DNA of 64,000 nt from Azonexus sp. GTDB lineage: Bacteria > Pseudomonadota > Gammaproteobacteria > Burkholderiales > Rhodocyclaceae. How positions within the stretch are numbered: the first letter of the stretch is position 1; each line of letters begins with the position of its first letter. The translations under genes were made by a program, and so were the position numbers. The DNA is taken from positions 248,001-312,000 of the forward strand of contig NZ_JAVBXX010000006.1 in assembly GCF_030824335.1 (NCBI RefSeq), read 5' to 3'. Below the pieces are notes generated by a model. It was given only the letters and a program-made list of their open reading frames with translations. It was not told the DNA's origin and did not search any database. Shown in pieces: positions 18,017 to 26,361 of the stretch.

Positions 18017-18520
18017 ATGAACAGCCTGAATATTGAAATTCGTCCCGTCACGCCGCCCGACGTTCCTGCGATTGCCTTGCTGGCCCGCGAAATCTGGCAG
18101 GCCACTTATCCTGGCATCATTACCCAGGAACAGATCGACTTCATGCTCGAGCAGCGCTATGGCCATGAACGTCTGTACGATGATCTCGAAGACCTGCACA
18201 AATGGCTGGATCAGGCTTTCCATGATGGACGCCGTGTGGGTTTCGCCTTCAGCGAAATCTACAAGGGCGAATTCAAGTTGGACAAGCTATATATTCATCC
18301 CGACATGCAGCGGCGTGGTGTTGGCGGCCAGTTGATCGCCCATGTCGCCGAGCGGGCAAAGAAGCAGGGCTATCCCTGTGTGATCCTGCAGGTCAACAAG
18401 CGCAACGACAAGGCGATCAACTCGTACATGAAATACGGTTTTGCCGTGCGCACCACGACAGTGGACGACATCGGTCATGGTTATGTGATGGACGATTTCG
18501 TGATGGAGAAAAAGCTTTAG
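18017..18520 (+). CDS. GNAT family N-acetyltransferase
   Basis: 167 residues. The GNAT acetyl-CoA-binding core appears as LDKLYIHPDMQRRGVGGQL with the Q/RxxGxG/A loop, then ILQVNKRNDKAINSYMKYGF, the usual motif B. The N-terminal IRPVTPPDVPAIALLAREIW is the standard first strand and helix. Substrate is unknown; small molecules or protein N-termini are possible. It lies 61 bases ahead of dapF in the same direction and may share its transcript. Confidence 0.88.
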   Translation: MNSLNIEIRPVTPPDVPAIALLAREIWQATYPGIITQEQIDFMLEQRYGHERLYDDLEDLHKWLDQAFHDGRRVGFAFSEIYKGEFKLDKLYIHPDMQRRGVGGQLIAHVAERAKKQGYPCVILQVNKRNDKAINSYMKYGFAVRTTTVDDIGHGYVMDDFVMEKKL

Positions 18521-18581
18521 AATTTTGAGATAACCCACTGTCTCTGCTATTCTTTTTTGAAATCAAATAGTGGGGAAGTTC

Positions 18582-19412
18582 GTGAAGCTCAAATTTTCCA
18601 AGATGCATGGTCTGGGCAACGACTTTGTCGTGCTGGACGGTGTGCGGCAGCAGGTTTCCCTGACCCCGGAGCAGTTGCGCTACTTGGGCGACCGGCACTT
18701 CGGCGTCGGTTGCGACCAGATACTGCTGGTTGAACGGCCGAGCCAGGCCGGGCTCGATTTCCGCTACCGGATATTCAATGCCGATGGCGGCGAAGTCGAG
18801 CAATGCGGCAACGGTGCGCGCTGCTTTGTCCGTTTCGTGCATGAGCAGGGTTTGACCGACAAGCGCGAAATCCGCGTCGAGACCATGAAAGGGCTGATCA
18901 CCCTGCGTCTCGAGGGTGATGGAAATGTTACGGTCGACATGGGAATTCCGCGCTTTTCCCCGGCTGAAATCCCCTTCCTGCACGACGACGATGTCGTGAT
19001 CTATAACCTCGATGTGGCTGACGAAACACTGGAAATCAGCGTCGTTTCGATGGGCAATCCGCATGCCGTGCAGGTGGTCGATTGCGTAGATCGGGCGCCG
19101 GTCGGCGAACACGGTCCGTTGATCGAGTCGCACGAACGTTTCCCGCAGCGGGTCAATGCCGGCTTCATGCAGGTGGTCGACAAACACGCCATCCGTTTGC
19201 GGGTCTATGAGCGCGGTGCCGGTGAAACCATGGCCTGTGGCACGGGCGCCTGTGCGGCGGTGGTCGCCGGCATCCGGCGCGGTTTGCTTGAGTCGCCGGT
19301 ACGGGTGACGACGCGCGGTGGCGACCTGACCATTGCCTGGGGCGGCGAAGCGCGGCCGGTCATGATGACCGGGCCGGCTGTGACTGTATTTTCCGGAGAA
19401 ATCGAATTATGA
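18582..19412 (+). CDS. dapF: diaminopimelate epimerase
   Basis: 276 residues. [17 protein letters not shown] at the N-terminus and the two catalytic cysteines in QCGNGARC and ACGTGACA are complete. It converts LL- to meso-diaminopimelate for lysine and peptidoglycan. The GTG at 18582, with GGGGA about five bases ahead, is chosen over the GTG at 18570 because it gives the family N-terminus. It starts a dapF-DUF484-xerC operon with overlapping stops and starts, an arrangement widespread in proteobacteria. Confidence 0.96.
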   Translation: MKLKFSKMHGLGNDFVVLDGVRQQVSLTPEQLRYLGDRHFGVGCDQILLVERPSQAGLDFRYRIFNADGGEVEQCGNGARCFVRFVHEQGLTDKREIRVETMKGLITLRLEGDGNVTVDMGIPRFSPAEIPFLHDDDVVIYNLDVADETLEISVVSMGNPHAVQVVDCVDRAPVGEHGPLIESHERFPQRVNAGFMQVVDKHAIRLRVYERGAGETMACGTGACAAVVAGIRRGLLESPVRVTTRGGDLTIAWGGEARPVMMTGPAVTVFSGEIEL

Positions 19413-20080
19413 GCGCCATGTTTCCTGATGAAATTGCCGAGTACCTGAAAAACAATCCCGGCTTTTTCGAGCAGTACGCCGATTTGATGGCGCAGATTTT
19501 CCTGCCGCATCCGCACGGTGGCCGTGCGGTATCGCTGGCCGAGCGCCAGATGCTGACCTTGCGCGAAAAAAACCGGGCGAGTGAAAGCAAGCTGGCCGAG
19601 TTGATCGCTTTCGGCGAAGAAAACGACCAGATCAGCGAAAAAGTGCATCGTCTGGCCGTCGGCCTGATTGCCGCCGAAACCTTCCAGGCGGTCATTCATC
19701 TATTGAATTTCCATTTGCGCGATGACTTCACTGTGCCGCACGTCGCCTTGCGCCTGTGGGACAAGCCGGAAGGCATCGAGGATCTGCCGGAGTTTGCGGC
19801 AGTCAGTGAGGAATTGCAGGTCTTTGCCGAAACCCTGGCCCGTCCTTATTGCGGCTCGACCGCCGGCTTTGGCACGGCATCGTGGTTTGGCGAGGCGGCA
19901 TCGCACATCCGTTCGCAGGCGCTGATTGCGCTGCGCAATGGGGGTGGGACGATCGGCATGATTGCGCTGGGCAGCGAAGAGAACCAGCGTTTCTACGCCG
20001 ATATGGGCACCTTGTACCTTGAGCGGATCGGCGAAATGGTATCCGCTGCGCTAGCCCGGGTGACCAAGAGCGCACTGTGA
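19409..20080 (+). CDS. DUF484 family protein
   Basis: 223 residues, matching the DUF484 family by N-terminal [20 protein letters not shown] and the later [21 protein letters not shown]. The second half has a GAF-like fold in family models, and there is a predicted coiled coil around 45-75. The function is not established; the gene is nearly always between dapF and xerC, as here. Its ATG overlaps the dapF stop (ATGA) and its stop overlaps the xerC start (GTGA). Confidence 0.88.
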   Translation: MSAMFPDEIAEYLKNNPGFFEQYADLMAQIFLPHPHGGRAVSLAERQMLTLREKNRASESKLAELIAFGEENDQISEKVHRLAVGLIAAETFQAVIHLLNFHLRDDFTVPHVALRLWDKPEGIEDLPEFAAVSEELQVFAETLARPYCGSTAGFGTASWFGEAASHIRSQALIALRNGGGTIGMIALGSEENQRFYADMGTLYLERIGEMVSAALARVTKSAL

Positions 20081-20970
20081 GCCCGGCGCAGGCAGTCGAT
20101 GCATATCTGAACGAATTGTCGGATCAGCGTCGGCTGTCGCCGCATACCGTCGTCAATTACCGGCGCGATCTGGACAAACTGCTGCTGGCTGCTGCTGAGA
20201 CGCCGCTCGACCAGTTGCTGGTGCATCACATCCGGCGTTTTGTCGCGCAAATGCATGCTCGCGGTTTGTCCGGACGTTCACTGGGCCGGGTGCTGTCGGC
20301 CTGGCGCGGATTTTTCGCCTGGTTGGGTGAGCGTGGCTTGGTGCGCGCCAATCCCTGTGAAGCGATCAAGGCACCCAAATCGCCACGCTTGTTGCCGAAG
20401 GCTTTGTCGGTGGACGAAACCTCGCGGCTGCTGGAGCCTGCCGAAGACGAAGACCCGCGTCTCGAGGCGCGCGACGCGGCGATGTTCGAACTGTTCTATT
20501 CGTCGGGCTTGCGCCTCGCCGAGTTGGTTGGCCTTGAGCGCGGGGCGCTCGACAGCATCGTGCATGAGGGCGAAGTCCGGGTGCTCGGCAAGCGCAACAA
20601 GTTGCGTCTTGTCCCGGTCGGGCGGCAGGCCTGTGCGGCGCTGCAGGTCTGGGCCGCGCTGCGTGACGAGTTGGCGGCCGCCGATGAAACGGCCTTGTTC
20701 GTCAGCCGGCGCGGAAGGCGTATTTCGCCGCGCATGGTGCAGTTGCGTCTGGCGCAGCGGGCGGTTCGTCTGGGCTTGCCGGGGCATGTGCATCCGCATA
20801 TGTTGCGTCATTCCTTTGCCTCCCATGTTCTGCAGTCGTCAGGCGATTTGCGCGCGGTGCAGGAAATGCTCGGGCATGCCAGCATCGCTTCGACGCAGGT
20901 CTATACGCATCTGGATTTCCAGCATCTGGCCAAGGTTTACGACTCAGCGCATCCAAGGGCCAAGCGTTGA
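20077..20970 (+). CDS. xerC: tyrosine recombinase XerC
   Basis: 297 residues. The N-terminal SAM-like domain (about 1-90) precedes the catalytic domain with Arg in SSGLRLAELVGL, Lys in GKRNKLR, HxxR in HMLRHSFASH, and the nucleophile Tyr in ASTQVYTH. It resolves chromosome dimers at dif together with XerD. The GTG start overlaps the DUF484 stop. Family position in the dapF operon supports XerC over XerD. Confidence 0.95.
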   Translation: MSPAQAVDAYLNELSDQRRLSPHTVVNYRRDLDKLLLAAAETPLDQLLVHHIRRFVAQMHARGLSGRSLGRVLSAWRGFFAWLGERGLVRANPCEAIKAPKSPRLLPKALSVDETSRLLEPAEDEDPRLEARDAAMFELFYSSGLRLAELVGLERGALDSIVHEGEVRVLGKRNKLRLVPVGRQACAALQVWAALRDELAAADETALFVSRRGRRISPRMVQLRLAQRAVRLGLPGHVHPHMLRHSFASHVLQSSGDLRAVQEMLGHASIASTQVYTHLDFQHLAKVYDSAHPRAKR

Positions 20971-21034
20971 GGTATTTTGCGGTCAACTGCCTCTAGGCGC
21001 CAAAAACCAAAAAGCACAGAAAATCAAGCGGTAA

Positions 21035-21063
21035 TTGACGTTAATCGCGTCAACCTCTATGAT
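21035..21063 (+). promoter_or_regulatory. strong sigma-70 promoter with operator-like dyad
   Basis: TTGACG, a 17-base spacer and TATGAT. The -35 is also the left half of a perfect inverted repeat, TTGACG-N7-CGTCAA (21035-21053), so a dimeric regulator could bind over it. Confidence 0.75.
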
Positions 21064-21100
21064 TCACCCCTTTCAAGTTCCCCGAATTCAAGGATTTTTC

Positions 21101-21253
21101 ATGGCCATCAACCGCACCCGTCGCAACATTCTGGAACGCCGCTGCGTTTCTAAATCCGTCAAGCGCCTGTTCAAGGGCCTGGGCAAGACCATGTTCAAGA
21201 CCATGTACGCCGTTGAGTGCCAGCAGCGTAGCCGCAAGCCGCTGGGCAACTAA
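21101..21253 (+). CDS. small, highly basic 50-residue protein of unknown function
   Basis: I do not recognise a named family. The 50 residues contain about 16 Lys/Arg, spaced as in nucleic-acid-binding or ribosome-associated peptides (MAINRTRRNILERR, KSVKRLFKGLGK). It has a good AAGGA ribosome site, a near-consensus promoter 40 bases ahead and an intrinsic terminator 20 bases behind, so it is an independent, probably well expressed unit. It does not match rpsU or another ribosomal protein I know. A longer frame from 21035 would include the promoter itself and is rejected. Confidence 0.72.
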   Translation: MAINRTRRNILERRCVSKSVKRLFKGLGKTMFKTMYAVECQQRSRKPLGN

Positions 21254-21271
21254 GCAGCAACCGTCTTCAGG

Positions 21272-21311
21272 GCCCCGGTTATCGCAAGGTAACCGGGGCT
21301 TCTTGCATTTT
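21272..21311 (+). terminator. intrinsic terminator of the 50-residue gene
   Basis: A perfect 10-base stem GCCCCGGTTA / TAACCGGGGC with an 8-base loop, followed by a T-rich stretch. Confidence 0.88.
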
Positions 21312-21340
21312 GCGTCGCGCAATTTGAATTCGAGGAAATC

Positions 21341-22534
21341 ATGGCCCAATTGATACTCATGCCTGGCAAGGAACGTTCGGCATTCAAGCAGCACCATCCC
21401 TGGCTGTTTGCCGGTTCGGTGGGCCGTCTCGAAGGGCGTGCCCGGCCGGGTGATACGGTTGAAGTACTGGCCGACAACCTGCGGCCGCTGGGACGCGCCG
21501 CTTACAGTCCGCAATCGCAGATTCGCGCCCGTTTCTGGACTTTCGATCCGAACGAGGCAATCGATGACGCTTTCTTCAAGCGGCGCATTGCAGCGGCGGT
21601 CGAGCGCCGTCAGGTGCTGCCGGCCTTGCGCGGCCAGCAGGGGCTGCGCCTGATTCACGCCGAGTCCGATGGCTTGCCCGGCGTGATCGCCGATCAGTAT
21701 GGCGATACTGTGGTCGTCCAATTGACCTCGGCCGGCGCCGATAAATGGCGCAACGCGATTGTCGCCGGCCTGCTCAAGGCGACTGGTTGTGCGCGGATTT
21801 ATGAGCGTTCGGATTCCGAAGTGCGCGGTCTCGAAGGTTTGACGCCGGTGACCGGCTGGCTGCATGGCGAGGCGCCGACGACGCCGCTGAGCATCGAGGA
21901 AAACGGTGTGACGCTTGCGGTCGACATCGCTGGCGGGCATAAAACCGGCTTCTATCTGGACCAGCGCGACAATCGTCAATTGCTCGGTCAACTGGCAGCG
22001 GGCAAGGAAATCCTCAACTGCTTCTGCTACACCGGCGGCTTTTCGTTGCAGGCGCTGGCCGGCGGAGCCGCGCATGTCCTGTCGATCGACTCTTCCGGTC
22101 CGGCGATTGCCCAGGCGAAAGCTAATCTGGCACTGAATCCTGCCTTGCCGGCCGAGCGCGCCGAATGGCTGGAAGCCGATGTCTTCCAGGCTTTGCGCGA
22201 TTTCCGCCAGGCCGGCCGCAAGTTCGACCTGATCGTTCTCGATCCGCCCAAGTTCGCGCCGTCGGCCGCCCATGCCGACCGGGCTGCCCGCGCCTACAAG
22301 GACATCAACGTGCTCGGTTGCCGCCTGCTCAAACCGGGCGGCTTGCTGATGACGTATTCGTGTTCCGGCGGTATCGGTCTGGAACTGTTCCAGAAAATCG
22401 TCGCCGGTGCGGCGCACGATGCCGGGCGCGAGGCGCGCATCGTGCAGCGTCTGGCCGGTGCGGCCGATCACCCGGTGGCCTTGAGTTTTCCGGAAGGTGA
22501 ATACCTGAAGGGCTTGCTCGTTCAGGTCGATTAA
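21341..22534 (+). CDS. rlmI: 23S rRNA (cytosine-C5)-methyltransferase, RlmI type
   Basis: 397 residues. An N-terminal PUA domain (about 1-75, LMPGKERSAFKQHHPWLFAG) precedes a linker (HAESDGLPGVIADQYGD) and a class I SAM methyltransferase with NCFCYTGGFSL, VLDPPKFAPS and the catalytic TYSCSGGI. E. coli RlmI makes m5C1962 in 23S rRNA; the match in length and order is good. It is followed after 18 bases by the palindrome at the head of the zinc operon. Confidence 0.9.
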   Translation: MAQLILMPGKERSAFKQHHPWLFAGSVGRLEGRARPGDTVEVLADNLRPLGRAAYSPQSQIRARFWTFDPNEAIDDAFFKRRIAAAVERRQVLPALRGQQGLRLIHAESDGLPGVIADQYGDTVVVQLTSAGADKWRNAIVAGLLKATGCARIYERSDSEVRGLEGLTPVTGWLHGEAPTTPLSIEENGVTLAVDIAGGHKTGFYLDQRDNRQLLGQLAAGKEILNCFCYTGGFSLQALAGGAAHVLSIDSSGPAIAQAKANLALNPALPAERAEWLEADVFQALRDFRQAGRKFDLIVLDPPKFAPSAAHADRAARAYKDINVLGCRLLKPGGLLMTYSCSGGIGLELFQKIVAGAAHDAGREARIVQRLAGAADHPVALSFPEGEYLKGLLVQVD

Positions 22535-22552
22535 GCGGGCGACTTTTTGTGC

Positions 22553-22589
22553 GGCACACCAGATGCAACATTGTTGCATCTGGTGTGCC
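22553..22589. promoter_or_regulatory. perfect 37-base palindrome, probable Zur operator
   Basis: GGCACACCAGATGCAAC and its exact reverse complement flank a 3-base ATT centre. The core GATGCAAC-ATT-GTTGCATC has the AT-centred symmetry of Fur-family boxes. It stands 20 bases before the predicted zur start at the head of the zinc-uptake operon, so autoregulation by zinc-loaded Zur is the natural reading. It could also form a hairpin in RNA. Confidence 0.8.
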
Positions 22590-22608
22590 GTTGTGTTTTA
22601 CTCGCGCC

Positions 22609-23043
22609 GTGCCGAAAACCTCACTCCCTTCGCTTTCCCAAGAGGAAATGCTGCGTCAGGCTGGCGTCAAGGTGACCCAGCCTCGTCTGCGCGTGTTGTC
22701 CTGCTTGCTGGAGGCGCAGGCGGCTTTGTCGCACGCCGAAATCGAATCATGGTTGAGTGCAGAGGACGCGGGGGAACTGGATCGCGTGACCTTGTACCGC
22801 GTGCTCGACAGCCTGGTTGGTTGCGGTATTGCCAGTCGTTCGCTGGATGCCCGCGGGGTATTTCGCTTCATGCTCAAATCCATGCAGCTTGCCCATGCCG
22901 AGCATGCACATTTTCATTGCCAGCGCTGCGGGCGCGTTTTCTGCGTGGCGTCGATGCCCGTGCCAACGCCCAGCCTGCCGACGGGTTTTGTCGGCATTTC
23001 GGTGGCGCTTGAAATCAGTGGTTTGTGTCCGCCATGCGCTTGA
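22609..23043 (+). CDS. zur: Fur-family zinc uptake regulator
   Basis: 144 residues from the GTG at 22609. The winged-helix half (about 13-85, RQAGVKVTQPRLRVLSCLL and LDRVTLYRVLDSLVGCGI) is followed by the metal-binding/dimer half with HAEHAHFHCQRCGRVFC and the C-terminal CPPC, giving the structural CxxC pairs. Position with znuACB identifies it as Zur rather than Fur. The start is uncertain; the ATG at 22648 is possible but would leave a very short N-terminus. The 37-base palindrome lies directly upstream. Confidence 0.88.
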   Translation: MPKTSLPSLSQEEMLRQAGVKVTQPRLRVLSCLLEAQAALSHAEIESWLSAEDAGELDRVTLYRVLDSLVGCGIASRSLDARGVFRFMLKSMQLAHAEHAHFHCQRCGRVFCVASMPVPTPSLPTGFVGISVALEISGLCPPCA

Positions 23044-23363
23044 GCGTACTGAAGCCTCCGGGATTCTGGCGGGCGCTGGCGCTTGCCCTGTTGCTCCTCT
23101 GTGCCCAGCAGTTGATGTTGGCGCATGGGGTCGAGCATCTTGCCGAACAGGCCCGCACTCAGGGCGAGCCGGCAGAGATTCTTTGTCACGATTGCCTGGC
23201 ATTCAATCATCTGCCGGATGCGCCGAGCGGGAAAAGTGCCATGCCGCCCGTGCTGGATGGGGCCGCATGCCGGGTAGCCGGTTTGGTGTCTCTGCCGGTG
23301 CATGGCGCGGCCTGCATTGCCTATGCGATTCGTGCGCCGCCATTTCTCTCGAAACAAGCCTGA
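23034..23363 (+). CDS. DUF2946-like small secreted or membrane-anchored protein
   Basis: 109 residues. A hydrophobic N-terminal segment (ALALALLLLCAQQLMLAH) looks like a signal anchor or signal peptide, followed by HGVEHLAEQ and a CHDCLAFNHLPDA segment with a CxxC pair, the pattern of the DUF2946 family often found in metal-related clusters. A role in periplasmic metal handling is inferred only from context. It overlaps the end of zur by 10 bases and is followed by the porin gene, so it belongs to the zinc operon. Confidence 0.65.
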   Translation: MRLSVLKPPGFWRALALALLLLCAQQLMLAHGVEHLAEQARTQGEPAEILCHDCLAFNHLPDAPSGKSAMPPVLDGAACRVAGLVSLPVHGAACIAYAIRAPPFLSKQA

Positions 23364-23414
23364 TTGAGTGAAGCGCCCGGCTGGGCGCTATTTCAGCTTT
23401 TCTGGAGAATTTCT

Positions 23415-24890
23415 ATGTTACGTCCTTCACTGTACGTGCTGGCTGCTGCCGGCGTTTTGTCGTCCTTCCCCGCGGCTGCCGCGGATGTTGATATGAAAGC
23501 CCTGCGCGAAGAAATCGCACAGATGAAAGCGGCCTACGAGCAGCGGATTGCGGCGCTTGAGAACCGCCTGTTGACGGCCGAAAAGTCCGTCCGCAAGACG
23601 GCGGAAAATAGCCAAAATCCGGTGTCGACCGCAGAAGATAGTCGTCGCCCCCAGCCGGGTTTGGCCGCAGGCTTCAATCCCCAGATTTCCGTCATTCTGG
23701 ATGGCGTTTATTACCGCGATGGCCGCAAGGGCAAAGGGCCGGGCCTGCTCGAAAGCATCGATGGGATCAATCACGCCCATGCACACGAAGGGCATGATCA
23801 TGGCGAACTGGAGTCCGGATTCAATCTACGTGAAACCGAGTTGGTGTTTTCTGCGGCAGTCAGCCCATATTTCGATGCCAATCTGAAAATGACGGTTGCC
23901 GCCGGTGGTGGCGTCGAACTGGAAGAGGCATATTTCGATACGCGGGCCTTGCCGGCCGGCTTGAAGTTGCGCGGGGGCAAGTTTCAGTCCGGTATCGGTT
24001 ATCTCAACGCCCAGCATCCGCACCAGTGGGATTTTGTTGACCAGAACCTGGCCTATCGCAGCCTGCTCGGTGAGCATGGTTTGAACGACACCGGCCTGCG
24101 CCTGGAGTGGGTACCGAAAACCGGCAACTGGTACAGCTTGCTCGGGCTGGAAATGCTGCAGGGCAAGGAGCAGTTGTTTGCGACGGCTGGCGAGGCAACA
24201 CCGACCGGCCGGGCTGATGGCGCAGCACTGGCCGATACTTCAGGCGGCATATTGGCTGGTACGAAACGTGGTCCGCGCCTGACCACCTTGTATGCCAAAT
24301 TTGCGCCGGATCTTGGCGACAAGCACGCCCTGCAGTTCGGTGTATGGGGCGCTTGGTCAAAGCAGCATCAGGAAGTTCATGACCACACGGGTGAAAATCC
24401 GGCAAGTTTTGTCCATGGTCTGCAAGGCCAGGGGCGGCTCTGGGGGACGGACTGGGTGTACAAATACGATGCGGCGAAACACGGCGGTTGGGGTAACGTG
24501 AAGCTGGCCGCAGAGTATTTGCGCGAAACCAAGGACCTCAAGATTGCCTTCCACGAGTTGGGCGACCGCGTTGGTCAGAAACGCGAGTTCATTCAGGATG
24601 GCTTCTATCTGCAAGGCAATTACGGCTTCCTGCCGTTCTGGCAAGCTGGTCTGCGTTATGACGTGACCGGCATGACCAACGAAATCAACGGGCCGGCCGG
24701 ACGTTTGAGCCAGATGGATCCATCCCGCCGCTGGACCTTTGCGCTGAGCCGTGATTTAACTGAATTTTCCCGTTTCCGGCTGCAGTTCTCCAGGGCCAAA
24801 TTGATGGTCGAGGGGGCGCGGGAAAACCTGAACGAAGTCTATCTGCAGTACCAGCACAGCCTGGGGTCGCACGGCGCACACCTGTTCTGA
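23415..24890 (+). CDS. zinc-operon outer membrane porin-like protein
   Basis: 491 residues. A signal peptide (LYVLAAAGVLSSFPAAAA) is followed by a short coiled coil (MKALREEIAQMKAAYEQR) and a beta-strand-rich body with many aromatic/polar alternations, ending in a strand. A histidine-rich segment (HAHAHEGHDHGE, about residues 115-130) is suited to bind zinc. It is probably an outer membrane channel that admits zinc under Zur control; similar proteins accompany ZnuABC in other proteobacteria. GGAGA is seven bases before the ATG. No TonB box or plug domain was recognised. Confidence 0.75.
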   Translation: MLRPSLYVLAAAGVLSSFPAAAADVDMKALREEIAQMKAAYEQRIAALENRLLTAEKSVRKTAENSQNPVSTAEDSRRPQPGLAAGFNPQISVILDGVYYRDGRKGKGPGLLESIDGINHAHAHEGHDHGELESGFNLRETELVFSAAVSPYFDANLKMTVAAGGGVELEEAYFDTRALPAGLKLRGGKFQSGIGYLNAQHPHQWDFVDQNLAYRSLLGEHGLNDTGLRLEWVPKTGNWYSLLGLEMLQGKEQLFATAGEATPTGRADGAALADTSGGILAGTKRGPRLTTLYAKFAPDLGDKHALQFGVWGAWSKQHQEVHDHTGENPASFVHGLQGQGRLWGTDWVYKYDAAKHGGWGNVKLAAEYLRETKDLKIAFHELGDRVGQKREFIQDGFYLQGNYGFLPFWQAGLRYDVTGMTNEINGPAGRLSQMDPSRRWTFALSRDLTEFSRFRLQFSRAKLMVEGARENLNEVYLQYQHSLGSHGAHLF

Positions 24891-24901
24891 TGAGGTCAAC
24901 G

Positions 24902-25789
24902 ATGAAAATAATCATGGGGATTTGTCTGGCGCTCAATGCGTCCTTGGCCTTGGCGCTTGATGTGGTGGCAACGACCTCCAGCATGGGCATGCTGGCGCGC
25001 GAGATCGGCGGGCCGGCGGTCAAGGTGGTCGAACTTGTGGCGCCCGAGCGCGATGCGCACAGCTTGCAGGTCAAGCCGTCGATGATGCGGGCGTTGCGCG
25101 ATGCGGATTTGTTGCTGGCCGTTGGTGCCGATCTGGAAATTGGCTGGTTGCCTGTTGCGGTGGGCGGGGCGGGTAATGCCAAAGTGCAGCAGGGGCAGCC
25201 GGGCTATTTCGAGGCTGCCGCGCAGGTCAGCTTGCTGGAGGCCGGGCAGGCCGCCGATCGGAGCAAGGGCGACGTGCATCCGGCGGGTAATCCGCATGTC
25301 AATCTTGACCCAGAGCGCATGGCGAAGATTGCCGCTGCGTTGGCCGAGCGTCTGGCCCTGCTCGATCCCGCCCAGGCCGCCGCCTACCGGCAGCGGGCGG
25401 CGGTTTTTCGGGCGGCGCTGGCCGAGCGCCTGCCGGGATGGCGCGGCAAAGCCGCAGGCGCGCCGGGTGCTGTGCTTTATCACAAGGATGCAAGTTATCT
25501 GATGCATTTCGTTGGGGTGCCGGTGCTCGGCTATCTGGAACCGCTACCCGGCATACCGCCGACGGCGGCGCATCTGCAGGCATTGATCGGCAAGTTGCAG
25601 GGCAAGCGTGGCGTCATCATCCACGCGCCTTACCAGCCGGCATCCGGTGCCGAGCGTGTGGCACAGGCGACCGGTTGGTCGCTGGCCAGTTTGCCGCTGG
25701 AGCCGAAAAGCCCGGCTAGTGCAGCGGCGTATTTCCAGTTGATCGATCGCTGGATCGACGTGCTGGTCGCATCGCGGCAAGCGCCGTGA
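24902..25789 (+). CDS. znuA: zinc ABC transporter substrate-binding protein
   Basis: 295 residues with an N-terminal signal peptide (IIMGICLALNASLALA). Cluster A-I metal-binding features are DAHSLQVKPSMMRAL (first His), HPAGNPHVNLDP (second His), HKDASYLMHF and the EPLPGIPPTAAHL segment. The His-rich loop of many ZnuA proteins is absent. It delivers periplasmic zinc to ZnuBC. The ATG at 24902 with GAGG ahead is preferred to the ATG at 24890 that overlaps the porin stop. Manganese cannot be excluded by sequence, but Zur context favours zinc. Confidence 0.88.
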   Translation: MKIIMGICLALNASLALALDVVATTSSMGMLAREIGGPAVKVVELVAPERDAHSLQVKPSMMRALRDADLLLAVGADLEIGWLPVAVGGAGNAKVQQGQPGYFEAAAQVSLLEAGQAADRSKGDVHPAGNPHVNLDPERMAKIAAALAERLALLDPAQAAAYRQRAAVFRAALAERLPGWRGKAAGAPGAVLYHKDASYLMHFVGVPVLGYLEPLPGIPPTAAHLQALIGKLQGKRGVIIHAPYQPASGAERVAQATGWSLASLPLEPKSPASAAAYFQLIDRWIDVLVASRQAP

Positions 25790-26361
25790 GCCTGATCGAA
25801 CTGGAAGCGCTGGTTGCCGGTTACGCACAGCCGGCAACGGCGCCGTGCAGCCTGCGTCTGGCGCGTGGCGAAATTGTCGGGCTGTGGGGCAGTAATGGGG
25901 CCGGCAAATCCACGTTGCTCAAGGCGCTGGTCGGGCTGGCGCGTATTCATGGTGGGCGGGTGCTGCGTTCGCCGGGCCTGCAGCTCACCTTTCTGCCACA
26001 GGCACCCGTACGGCTGGCCGAGATGCCCTTGACCGGGCACGAATTCCTGGCCTTTGCCGGCGCCGATTGCCTGCCGCCGCCAGCCAGTCTGGCCGCCCGT
26101 CTGGACCAGCGTCTGGACGCGCTGTCCGGCGGGGAGTTCCAGTTGCTCAGTTTGTGGGCCAGCCTGGCTGTGGGGGCCGACCTGGTGCTGCTCGACGAGC
26201 CGACCAATAATCTGGATCTGGCGCATCTGACGCTGGCGCGGGAAGAAATTCTGGCGGGTAGCAGCACTCGGGGCTGTCTGGTGGTCAGTCATGATCGCGA
26301 TTTTCTCGATGCGCTGGGCGCGCGCATCGTCAATGTTCAGTCGGGTCGGTCACATGGATGA
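25786..26361 (+). CDS. znuC: zinc ABC transporter ATP-binding protein
   Basis: 191 residues. Walker A GSNGAGKST, signature LSGGEFQ and Walker B LVLLDEPTNNLD are intact, with a switch His in VVSHDRDF. It is shorter than E. coli ZnuC (251), lacking the C-terminal extension. The GTG start overlaps the znuA stop (GTGA), so the two are coupled. Confidence 0.87.
   Translation: MSLIELEALVAGYAQPATAPCSLRLARGEIVGLWGSNGAGKSTLLKALVGLARIHGGRVLRSPGLQLTFLPQAPVRLAEMPLTGHEFLAFAGADCLPPPASLAARLDQRLDALSGGEFQLLSLWASLAVGADLVLLDEPTNNLDLAHLTLAREEILAGSSTRGCLVVSHDRDFLDALGARIVNVQSGRSHG

Noticed and set aside
21101..21253. The 50-residue basic protein as ribosomal protein S21 (rpsU)
   Set aside because: Its sequence lacks the S21 N-terminal motif and does not align; only size and charge are similar.
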